Assembly: GCA_020639075.1 (NCBI GenBank)
Contig: JACKHI010000001.1
Coordinates: 5,270,001-5,334,000 of the forward strand
Origin: Phycisphaerales bacterium
GTDB lineage: Bacteria; Planctomycetota; Phycisphaerae; UBA1845; UTPLA1
Length of the DNA stretch: 64,000 nt
Reading direction: 5' to 3'
Shown here in pieces: positions 59,601-64,000 of the stretch. Position 1 is the stretch's first letter; every line of letters starts with the position of its first letter. The notes beneath the pieces are model-generated. The model was not told where the DNA came from, made no database searches, and saw nothing but the letters and a program-made list of their open reading frames with translations. The position numbers and the translations under genes were made by a program.

Positions 59601-60396
59601 GGACACGAGTATCACGCTCAGCGTCCAGACCGGATCAGGCATATTGAGCGGCACGCTAACCGGCGTCGTTTTGACGGGTAACAGTACATTCACGTTTGCG
59701 AATCTGTCGTACAACACGATTCAGAACGGCGTCGCCCTGAAGGCCACGCGTACGGCGGGCAATGTCCTGACCGCAGGCACATCGAGCGCGTTCAACGTCG
59801 CGGCGGGTGTGAAGTCGGTCATGACGTTCCCGACCAACAATGGCGACACGCTCGGTGGCGCCAATGTCACGTTCGCCTGGACCACGGGCGTCAACATCAC
59901 GCAGTACCGGCTGTGGGTGGGTACGCAGCCGCTCAATTCGGCGTCAGACGCCAACATCTATCGATCCCTTGCGTTGAGCGGGACGTCGCAGGCTGTCACG
60001 GGGATACCAACCGACGGCAGTACGATCTACGTGAGGCTCTACAGCTACATCAACAGCGTGTTCGAGTCGAACGACTACACGTACACGGCTTCCGGCACGC
60101 CGCCCTCGGCGCCTGTGGCGACGCCGCCGGCGAGCGGACCGAAGCCCGCGCCTGTCGTTTCCGGCGGTAACAACGGCGGCAACACGCCGTCCGATACCAA
60201 CGGCGACAGCGGCAACAACGGTGACGATGGCAATTCCGCCGATACGGCGCCGGACAACGTTCTGCAGTCGATCGTCGGCGGGTTCTGCGGTATTGGTGCG
60301 TCCATGACGCTCACGATGGGCGCCGTCATGATCTGCGGCATGGGCCTGCGGCGTCGTCGCCGGCGCATGAATCGTCATCGTCGAATCCGGACGTAG
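47659..60396 (+). CDS. Giant exported M6-type metalloprotease with about 34 beta-sandwich modules
   Basis: A protein of about 4245 residues. A long N-region and a hydrophobic core (MLAGAALMAAAVLLPAV) form an export signal ending near VEAAPA. The protease domain has HESGHLLMGWPD (H358-D369), the zinc signature HExxHxxGxxD of the M6 (immune inhibitor A) family. From 49345 about 28 Ig/invasin-like modules of roughly 106 residues follow (marks: TI..Q, F.V.V...D..GN, GTGTLGGT, TISGVTYD.AE.GV, SNAF.V), with six FnIII-like modules of about 97 residues (VTQYRLWVGT, YINSVWQ). A Gly/Asn/Asp-rich linker and a tail GFCGIGASMTL, membrane stretch, RRRRRRMNRHRR close it. Start ATG 47659 has AAGGG 8 bases upstream; ATG 47725 is possible. 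Probably a surface adhesin-protease. Confidence 0.85.
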   Translation: MSTTNDARQDYSSITVRGAAGKMFCSDSTSRSRIVRAACARRCVMLAGAALMAAAVLLPAVRVEAAPAFGKVFDLRQPNGDVAPYRIWGDEYYQIVETLDGYTVVRDPDTEEICYADVTADGWDFVSTGVRVGAADPATLGLVPGMRITFDSERAKRMAARARFAVGVAETREGLNLAPGAPMPTPPSTGSVLGLTLVVDFSDEVGTIAISEIDNFLNQVSYSGNSNNGSVADYFFDVSDGNLTYTNNVPVAYYRAVNPKTYYDSNIAAGTKARELVLEALNALETAGHDFSQYDANSDGNIDAVNLFYAGTPTYGFAKGLWPHQWTLSPTFTADGKTATAYQITNIGTGLQMGTFCHESGHLLMGWPDLYDSEGDSSGVGDYDLMGTLAASAFDTNPPEPGAYLKELAGWANVNLLTTPATGLSLVAGTNTFYKFVNPLDSNEFFILENRQKTGRDASLPDAGIAIWHIDLNVADNNDQNHTTALHYQASLEQADGLFQLENFTNYGNAGDLYDSAGVTTFDDTTTPDSDWWDGSQSNLAISSVSANGATMTFSFDNGAGTPIELAVDTISAKQAGVTFSVGVNALDAFGDPGTVSADTRVTLSRKTGTGTLGGTLFATIAMGSSSATISGVTYDTVESGVVLTATASGGDTLTAADSNAFNVTQGPPSTLTVDTIAEQTADSAFDVTVNVEDNLGNATGVTAITLITLSRNTGTGTLSGTITGVLNTGESSVTISGVKYDTAETGVKFNAAASGPGGGSLSSAITNAFDVVAGTGSVLEIATISSPQIAHGPFDVGVSIVDSVGNPSTAMADTTVTLSVAAGTGTVGGVISGTILSGSGSCTISGVTYSKIGNNVRLRASASGYTSATSNTFNVGVGTASVLVVGSISTQQSGVGFDVGVSTMDAYGNTSAVTGDTLITLTRFAGTGSLGGTTTGTLTNGSSSFTISGVTYDTAESGVVIRAAASGFTNGDSSAFTVTAGAADRLAMATIGTQGVDVPFAVTVTSRDEFGQVSAVSSSTTVTLTKKSGIAASGTVSGNLSGVITSGTSSVTISGVLWDTAETGIQLTATASGGDTLTAIDSNSFAAEVRSATKLGFSTIANHAGGTPFDVTVNVLDAMDQAAAVTQDTFISVTLKTGTGSLYGTLSGTIAAGEQQIVFSDIDYDTAESGVVLKATASGGDTLTLANSNAFTITAGPAQILSPVDGSTLNSTSVTFQWNTGAEVTQYRLWVGTSPLNSATDANIYKSVALTGTSQVVTGIPTNGSTVYVKLHSYINSVFQATSFTYTAPSAGVATELGINTISTQTAGTPFTVTVKATDALGSLANVTQNTGVTLSKQTGTGTLSGTLTGTILSGMSSVAISGVSYSKAETGVVLRATRSAGDTLNAGNSAAFTVNGGAANKLSVETIADQGTGVGFDVVVNILDASDNPSVATQSTTITLTKKSGNMATGTLADVRTGVIAPGDGSVTISGVTWSLDATNAEVTATPTSGMTGLTPADSNMFDVATRVPTKLIITTIPNQGKGLPFDVTISAADSSDDLANVTSATQVTLALNAGTGTLGGQLTGTIANGESSVTISGVTYSAYENAIAIEAAATTGMTGLTDGVSNTFNVTTAKASLTSPAANGDTLTGSSYTFAWDTGAGVTQYRLWVGTVPMTVVADADIYHSLALTSTSQAVTGIPTDGSSVYVRLFSYINSVWQSKDYTFVAASAGVATHLELGTIATQVAGTSFSVGLTTVDALGDPATVTQDTRVALSVQTGTGAIGGTTYGTIASGTSSFTITGVTYDTAETGVVIRGTSVAGDTLIAVNSNAFTVNGGTASKLSIDTISDQGTGVGFNVVVHVLDANDNAAVATQATTITLTKKSGNAATGTVSGVTSGVVDPGNSSVTISGVKWSLDGTNCEITATPTSGLTGLTPANSNMFDVATRTPTKLAFTTVANQGTNLAFDVTIQALDSSDQPANVTMATKVTLARGSGTGTLGGVLTGTIANGTSEVTISGVTYNKTENSVTMTATPTTGMTGLTVGTSNAFNVGAKKASLTSPAADGDTLTGASYTFVWNTGSGVTQYRLWVGSGPMTVGTDADIYKSLALTGTSQAVSGIPTDGSNVYVRLFSYINSVWQSTDYTFVAASAGVATHLELGTIATQVAGTSFSIGLTSTDALGDPVAVTQDTKIALSIQTGTGSLGGTTYGTIPNGSSTYTIVGVTYSKAETGVVFRGTSVAGDTLLADNSNAFTVNGGAANKLSIETVDDQGTGVGFDVVVNILDASDNPAVATQSTTITLTKKSGNMASGTASGVLTGVIAPGDGSVTISGVKWTTAATSAELTATPTSGMTGLTAADSNTFDVTTRTPAKVAITTIANQGTNLPFDVVVQVLDSSDQPANVTSATQITLTRSAGTGTLGGVLTGTIANGTSEVTISGVTYNKTENSVTLTATPTTGMTALTVGVSNAFNVGTKKASMTTPAAEGDTLTGTSFTFVWNAGSGVTQYRLWVATAPMTSVADADIYHSLALTGTSQAVTGLPDDGSTVYVRLHSYINSVWQYNDYTYVAATAGTATHMQIVTIGTQTAGATFDVGVQVVDALGDPATVSQDTGVALSVQSGTGTLGGTTTGTIANGSSSFTISGVTYDKAETGVQLRATTVAGDSLFAVNSNAFTVSGGAATKLAIATIADQGTNVEFDVTVNINDANDNPAVASQTSTVTLTKKSGSAASGTIAGVTTGVIQAGGSSVTISGVKWDSADTGVELTATVTSGQTGLTAANSNMFDVSTRTPTKLAIETIPAQGKDQPFDVTVNVQDTGGDVANCTQLTTITLTVKTGTGAVSGVVSGTIAAGANSVTISGVMYDTLESGVVLTATASGGDSLTAADSNAFNVAKSAAVMTNPAADGDTLTSDTVTFTWTTGYGVTQYRLWVGTAPMTVLADADILGTLALSTTSQTVSGLPMDGSDVYVKLWSRIDNAWQSRDYTYTAAEAGVATKLTVSTISAQQAGVPFSVVVNTVDAFGSSANVSTDTSVSLSLATGTGNVGGTITATIVSGSSSATISGVTYDTLETGVQLRANRVTGDTLTAGVSNAFNVSAGVPTAMAFQAIPTQGAGDSFSVTVDVQDAYGNITNATMDTLITITKSPASSATGTLAGAVAGTVSSGSNSITLSGLSWDTIETGVSLRATASGGNTLTMADSATFTVTAGGPAKLSIATIADKTTSAVFSVRVDILDSLDNASMASQDTTITLTKKSGLSTTGTLGGTRVGTLVGGASGLTISGLTWNAADTGVVLTATASNGDTVTAGDSNSFTVTIGTPVDFTLTTVSGVEAGEPFDIGVTAIDQYGNAAMVTADTGIAMTLKNGTGSLGGVTAGTIPMGSATFTISGLTYSKKENNVRLTATVSGGDNLGSPTDTNFFNVVAGPAASLGFQTIAAQRAGVNFNVVVIPKDQFGNTTTVTLDTGVALTKKAGSSASGTLGGTLAGTITAGTGSVTIMGVNWDSLDSGVILTATRTGGDSLTAGDSNAFNVTAGPASLLALTVADQAAGEGFSVTVNATDSLGNAAAVTQDTVITLSKTSGSGASGTLIGGAGGLSGTILSGASSVVLPNLQWNVMETGVQITATRNSGDALTAGMSNTFTVTEGPPAKLAFNTISGQAAGTGFDVGVLAQDQFGNASGLLVDTRITISRSAGTGTVFGTVTGTFGASMTSFTISGVNYTAAESGVRLRAAASLGFPLTAGVSNSFTVTPGTVAAMTMDTIASQAAGVPFDVVVHSTDQFGNPTNATMDTGVALTLNTGSGTLAGTVAGTIANGTSAFTISGVTYDVAESGVVLTATASGGNALGTVSSNAFDCTGGAATALVVATVADQGIDLGFEIVVSVEDTYGNPTTVSADTGISITKKSGIAATGTAYGNLTGTILSGSSSATISGVKWDTAEGGVQLTVARTSGDTVTSDDTNAFTVSIRPPVKLGFSPIGTQSVNQPFDVVVEVLDTNDNPTVATQDTSITLSVQTGSGILSGTLTGVVLTGNSTFTFANLSYNTIQNGVALKATRTAGNVLTAGTSSAFNVAAGVKSVMTFPTNNGDTLGGANVTFAWTTGVNITQYRLWVGTQPLNSASDANIYRSLALSGTSQAVTGIPTDGSTIYVRLYSYINSVFESNDYTYTASGTPPSAPVATPPASGPKPAPVVSGGNNGGNTPSDTNGDSGNNGDDGNSADTAPDNVLQSIVGGFCGIGASMTLTMGAVMICGMGLRRRRRRMNRHRRIRT
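51544..56580 (+). repeat. Four tandem 1260-bp supermodules inside the giant gene
   Basis: Units begin at 51544, 52804, 54064 and 55324; the first three are 1260 bases and the fourth 1257. Each encodes three Ig-like modules plus one FnIII-like module (about 420 residues). Units two and three are nearly the same over long stretches, for example THLELGTIATQVAGTSF and NKTENSVT. FnIII-like modules start near 51253 (before the array), 52507, 53767, 55027, 56284 and 59812. Confidence 0.9.
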
Positions 60397-60434
60397 TCCG
60401 ACATCGCAACAGCTCATAACACAGTGAATCCAAA

Positions 60435-60465
60435 CAGCCCTCGCATCTGCGAGGGCTGTTTTCTT
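60435..60465 (+). terminator. Terminator after the giant gene
   Basis: A perfect 11-bp stem CAGCCCTCGCA (60435-60445) and TGCGAGGGCTG (60448-60458) is followed by TTTTCTT, 38 bases after the stop. Confidence 0.85.
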
Positions 60466-60615
60466 ATGGGCGCTTCCACTCACCGACACCGGCAATCGGG
60501 ATTATCGCCAGGTGCCGACCTATCTCGAATTTGCGAAGCGTAACTGAATCGTATGCTTTGCCGGAGGACTCTGCGCCGCAGGGCAAAACGAGTGGAGTCC
60601 CGGGGGGCGAGAGCG

Positions 60616-62055
60616 ATGGAACAGGATGGCAACGAATTGAAGGCCGTGACGATGGGGGCGGCTCGCGCGCTGGCGCGCAGCTCCGCGTCGAACGTATCGA
60701 TCTATCTCCCCGGCGACGCGGGCGGTGAACCCGTACTCTATCGCGGAGCCGGAATTGGACTGCCTAACGTGAATTATCGGCGTCTCGAGGCCAGCGGTCT
60801 CGATCACCTCTTGATCGATGCGGAGGAACTTCGTCGTTGCGAGCGCGCACTGGAATCCGAACTCGCGGACATTCTGTTCGACCCGACAATCGACGCGAAC
60901 GACAAGGCCGCTTGCGCTCAGCAGGTCGGCGTCAACGTCGCACGCGATTTTCTAGCGGCCGGTCGGCCCGCCGACCATATGGACCGTGCCGCAAGACTGG
61001 TCGACACGCTCATCGACGGCGTGTTGCGCGATCGACAGGTGGCGGGCACGCTTCTCAACATGAGCGCGCATCATCAGAGCACGGCCAGCCATTTGTTCGC
61101 CGTCGGGGCGCTGTCCACAATGTTGGCGTTCGAGATTCTCGGCGATCAGCCGGAGAAGCTGCGCGCCATCGCAATGGCCGGTATGTTGCACGACCTTGGC
61201 AAAATGAGCCTCGGCGCGGAAATCCTGAGCAAGTCGACGCCGCTGACGGCCGAGGAAATGCTCCTGATTCGCCAACATCCCATCGAATCCGTTCGACTGC
61301 TCGGCGACGATCCGAACGCCTCAGAGTCCGTCCGCCTGATGATCCTGCAGCACCACGAACGATTTGACGGTCGAGGTTACCCCCTCGGACTGCGCGCCGA
61401 CGAAGTCGAGCTCGGTTCGCGCATCATCGCCGTGACGGATGCGTTTCATGCGATGATCGGCAAGCGGGACTATCGCCACGAATTCTCGCCGATCGAAGCC
61501 GTTGCCAAGATGCGCTTTCAAGTCGGAGCCCAATTCGATCCAAGAGTGTTTGAAGCATGGGAGAACCTGTTCCGACGATCATTCAGCAGTGTGGATAGGG
61601 TCCTGGACTACTCGATCGACGACACTGCGGAGACGGGGCCCGGCTATCACGTCGACCATCAAGGCGCCAGGAAAACGGCGATCGACCGGAAAACGCCGCG
61701 GCACGCTTGCCCGCAGCCGATCAAGGCGAGATGCCTGCGGACCGGTCGGCTTCCCGGCGTTTCAGGCGTATGGGGAAAAATCGAATGTCCGATTCGCGAT
61801 GTGTCCCGATCCGGGGCGTGCATCGACCTCACGGCGCCGATGTATCGCGGGGAAGTCGTCAGCGTGATGCTGGATACGGGAAAGGGTGAGCAGTGGATCC
61901 GCGCTGTCGTGCGCTGGTGTCGACGCGGTGACGTCGAAGGCTGGCGATACCAGGCGGGCATCCAATTCATGCATCGCGTTTCCGCGGCGGAAGCACACAG
62001 CGATCAGCCGATGTTGGGGCTGTCCGTTGACGATGAAGTGCTCGTCGTCACTTGA
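60616..62055 (+). CDS. HD-GYP and PilZ protein (c-di-GMP hydrolysis and sensing)
   Basis: A 479-residue protein without membrane segments. An N-terminal region of about 120 residues is unassigned. The HD-GYP phosphodiesterase domain has HHQSTASH, the metal pair H192-D193 in HDLGK, and HHERFDGRGYP near 255, so it should cleave c-di-GMP. A linker follows, then a C-terminal PilZ domain (about 355-460) with CPIRDVSRSGACIDL, the D/NxSxxG signature, and an RxxxR-like Arg stretch before it. One chain would thus both degrade and sense the messenger, perhaps as a feedback brake. Start ATG 60616 follows a purine-rich GGGGGCGAGAG. It is isolated behind the terminator of the giant gene. Confidence 0.85.
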   Translation: MEQDGNELKAVTMGAARALARSSASNVSIYLPGDAGGEPVLYRGAGIGLPNVNYRRLEASGLDHLLIDAEELRRCERALESELADILFDPTIDANDKAACAQQVGVNVARDFLAAGRPADHMDRAARLVDTLIDGVLRDRQVAGTLLNMSAHHQSTASHLFAVGALSTMLAFEILGDQPEKLRAIAMAGMLHDLGKMSLGAEILSKSTPLTAEEMLLIRQHPIESVRLLGDDPNASESVRLMILQHHERFDGRGYPLGLRADEVELGSRIIAVTDAFHAMIGKRDYRHEFSPIEAVAKMRFQVGAQFDPRVFEAWENLFRRSFSSVDRVLDYSIDDTAETGPGYHVDHQGARKTAIDRKTPRHACPQPIKARCLRTGRLPGVSGVWGKIECPIRDVSRSGACIDLTAPMYRGEVVSVMLDTGKGEQWIRAVVRWCRRGDVEGWRYQAGIQFMHRVSAAEAHSDQPMLGLSVDDEVLVVT

Positions 62056-62221
62056 TGCGACCTGCGACGGAGTGCGACTGGACGAATCCTGACGTGCGCA
62101 GCGATCGGTTCTCAACGGGGGCATTCAGCTCGGACAATCCGACGTTTTGGCACATTCGTCCTGACTTCGGCCGCGTCTTTTGGCACAATCGCCGAGTCGT
62201 CGACTGTGCTCGTCAACCATC

Positions 62222-64000
62222 TCAAAGCGCCGCGGCCAGATTCCGAACCTCCTGAAGATCCGCCAGGAAGTGGTCGGTGTAACTCGGATCGACGGCCATG
62301 CAGCATTGCGTCGCCTTCTCACCGATCGCCCGATAGGCCGGGTCCTCCGTCAGCGTCGCGAATTCCTCCGACAACGTGACGAGTCGCAACAATAGCCGGA
62401 GCAGAAGACCCTCCTGCTTGATCAGGTTTCGAGACCGGACGAATCGATAGAAGTCGCAGTCGTCGAACAGGTCCGGTGTGACGTGCTTCGCCTGGATGTA
62501 GATCGGCTCCGGCGCCTTCAGTTGCGCTTCGAATGCGATGCGCAACATGTCGGGCAGCGTCGGCGGTCGCTCCACGGTCTCGCCGTCCCACCAAGGATCG
62601 TCGCGCGGATCGTCGTATTCGTCCTTCTCCTCCTCGGATTCGTTCGCCGGTGAGCCCGCCAGCTTGATACCCATGTGGATCATGAGCGGCTCCATTACGT
62701 TCGTTTGCAACGGACCGGGCTCCAGATCGCCGGGGCGCAGGTGCATGTGCCGCCAGATGCCCGGCGGCGTTTCGAGCAGCGCTTCGAGCACGACCTGCTT
62801 TTCCAGATCGTTGGACTGTACGAGTTGTTCGGCGAGATAGGCCCCGAAGAGCGGATCGATGCTGCGGAAGTTGAGGAGCTTGTGAATGCTGTCGTTCAGC
62901 GTGACGTGCAGCCCGTCTTCTGCGATCGACAGATAGCCGAGACCCGCGAGATTCTCCAGCATGAAGCCCAGCTGTTCCTGGTAGGACGCGATCCGATCGG
63001 CATCGTTAAAGCGCTTCTCGACGAACGCCCGCGCGTCGGCGAGCGAGCCGAATTTCGTCAGCAGATAGATCAGCACCTGGTAGGAGATCATCGAGCGGCT
63101 GTAGAGCTTCGCCGGGCCGGCCTCGACGAGTTGCCGGAGCTGGCCTTCCGACCAGTACTGCTGCGTCTTACGGCGCGATGGCTTCTTCCGCTCAAGGTCC
63201 TTGCGCTTCTGCAGCATGCTCGGATGTTTGGATTGCAGATCGAGTTGTTCGTACTTCGTCCGCCACTTGTTGATCTTGACGTCGTCCTCGTGCGCGATGG
63301 CGAAGACGAATCCCTCCTTGTCGAACTGTGGTCGCCCCGCACGACCGAAGATCTGGTGCGCCGTCGCCGACGGGATCAGTTTCTTGTCGCCTTGCTTTCC
63401 CTTGATGAGCGTGCCGAGAACGACCGATCGCGCCGGCAGGTTGATGCCTGCGGCCAGCGTTTCCGTGCAGATCACGAAGGGTATCCACTTGCGCTGAAAC
63501 AGGGACTCGACAATGTCCTTGTGCTTCGGCAGGAGGCCCGCGTGATGGACGGCCACGCCGCGCACAAGCATCTGGCGAAGCTTGGGGCCGACGCCCTCGA
63601 TCAGGTCCTCGCGGCGCTCGTCGAGGAACGCCTCAATACTCGCCTTCGTGTCGGCGCTGATCAGTGTCTGGCCCTTCAGTTTTTCGGCGACATCCCAGCA
63701 CTCATCGCGATTGAAGCAGAACACGAGGGCGGGGGAGCGGTTCGTCGCATCGTCGCTCGTCGTCATGTCCGTCAGCAGGTCGGTCATCAGCTTGTCCTCG
63801 ACCCACTGATACGTGAGCGGGACGCGTCGTTCGTTTGACAGAATGACGCGGAGCTTCCGGCCGTGGCTCGCGTGCAGCCACGTGGCGAATTCGTTCGGAT
63901 TGCCAACTGTCGCCGACAACAGCAGCACGCGGACGTGCTTCGGCAGCAGCGTCAGGGATAGCTCCCACACGATGCCGCGCGTTCGATCGTTAAAGCTGTG
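62222..64000 (-). CDS. Ski2-like DEAD/DEAH-box RNA helicase, cut by the window edge
   Basis: The C-terminal 592 residues are visible; the start and helicase motifs I and II lie beyond 64000. The frame stays open to the edge with FNDRTRGIVWE, then motif III as LSATVGNPNEFATWL, ALVFCFNRDECWDVAEKL, VAVHHAGLLPKHKDIVE, ICTETLAAGINLPA and IFGRAGRPQFD (motif VI). These forms are those of the Ski2/Mtr4 group. The C-terminal part carries a charged Lys/Arg-rich stretch and an acidic segment (ESEEEKDEYDDPRDD). Bacterial members are of uncertain function, probably RNA processing or surveillance. Confidence 0.85.
   Translation of the reverse strand, partial: HSFNDRTRGIVWELSLTLLPKHVRVLLLSATVGNPNEFATWLHASHGRKLRVILSNERRVPLTYQWVEDKLMTDLLTDMTTSDDATNRSPALVFCFNRDECWDVAEKLKGQTLISADTKASIEAFLDERREDLIEGVGPKLRQMLVRGVAVHHAGLLPKHKDIVESLFQRKWIPFVICTETLAAGINLPARSVVLGTLIKGKQGDKKLIPSATAHQIFGRAGRPQFDKEGFVFAIAHEDDVKINKWRTKYEQLDLQSKHPSMLQKRKDLERKKPSRRKTQQYWSEGQLRQLVEAGPAKLYSRSMISYQVLIYLLTKFGSLADARAFVEKRFNDADRIASYQEQLGFMLENLAGLGYLSIAEDGLHVTLNDSIHKLLNFRSIDPLFGAYLAEQLVQSNDLEKQVVLEALLETPPGIWRHMHLRPGDLEPGPLQTNVMEPLMIHMGIKLAGSPANESEEEKDEYDDPRDDPWWDGETVERPPTLPDMLRIAFEAQLKAPEPIYIQAKHVTPDLFDDCDFYRFVRSRNLIKQEGLLLRLLLRLVTLSEEFATLTEDPAYRAIGEKATQCCMAVDPSYTDHFLADLQEVRNLAAAL

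Overview
The window reads as a piece of the chromosome of a GC-rich planctomycete, most likely of the Phycisphaerae type. This is an inference from three things: long secreted proteins built of calcium-binding thrombospondin type-3 repeats with a Cys-Gly-Gly-Gly/membrane/Arg-rich C-terminal tail, a division and cell-wall cluster with no ftsZ, and gene gaps filled with short palindromic repeats. No rRNA, tRNA, IS element, prophage or CRISPR array was recognised.

Layout. 1-6.2 kb: palindromic repeats, a STAS-domain protein, a ComEA-like helix-hairpin-helix protein, a processive-type glycosyltransferase, an RluA-family pseudouridine synthase and an ALDH7-type aldehyde dehydrogenase. 6.5-14.4 kb: three large exported proteins in a row, all with type-3 repeats and the same C-terminal sorting-like tail. 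14.5-17 kb: two small membrane proteins and a solitary beta-class DNA methyltransferase with an AT-hook. 17.2-30.7 kb (minus strand): glycosyltransferase, BshC-like protein, then rsmH, a LysM protein, ftsL-like, ftsI, murE, murF, mraY, ftsW and murG. murD is missing from its usual place between mraY and ftsW, and no ftsQ, ftsA or ftsZ follows murG. 30.8-35.7 kb: dprA, then an arsenic-type operon (arsR, ArsP-like permease, arsE-, arsF- and arsG-like genes, and a small Cys-rich protein) fitting handling of organic arsenicals. 35.7-44.4 kb: hairpin repeats, an Ig-like lipoprotein, a B12-binding-fold protein without the cobalt-binding His, a di-haem protein, a zinc dehydrogenase preceded by a possible structured RNA, PgeF, a QueC-like protein with an altered PP-loop, and a CstA transporter with an inserted segment. 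44.4-47 kb: a dense repeat mosaic and an overlapping kinase/phosphatase pair. 47.6-60.4 kb: one giant gene for an M6-type metalloprotease followed by about 34 beta-sandwich modules, including four tandem 1.26-kb supermodules. 60.6-64 kb: an HD-GYP/PilZ protein and a Ski2-like helicase cut by the window edge.

How the parts fit. The minus-strand block makes lipid II and septal peptidoglycan without FtsZ in the same cluster. The ars block is a self-contained regulator/redox/efflux unit. The four large exported proteins appear to share one surface-anchoring route. The most unusual items are the nested repeat architecture of the giant protease, the shared Cys-type C-terminal signal, the possible three-way-junction RNA before the dehydrogenase, the dcw cluster lacking murD and ftsZ but carrying a LysM gene, apparently leaderless genes, and several families of intergenic palindromes, some arranged as exact-period tandem arrays.
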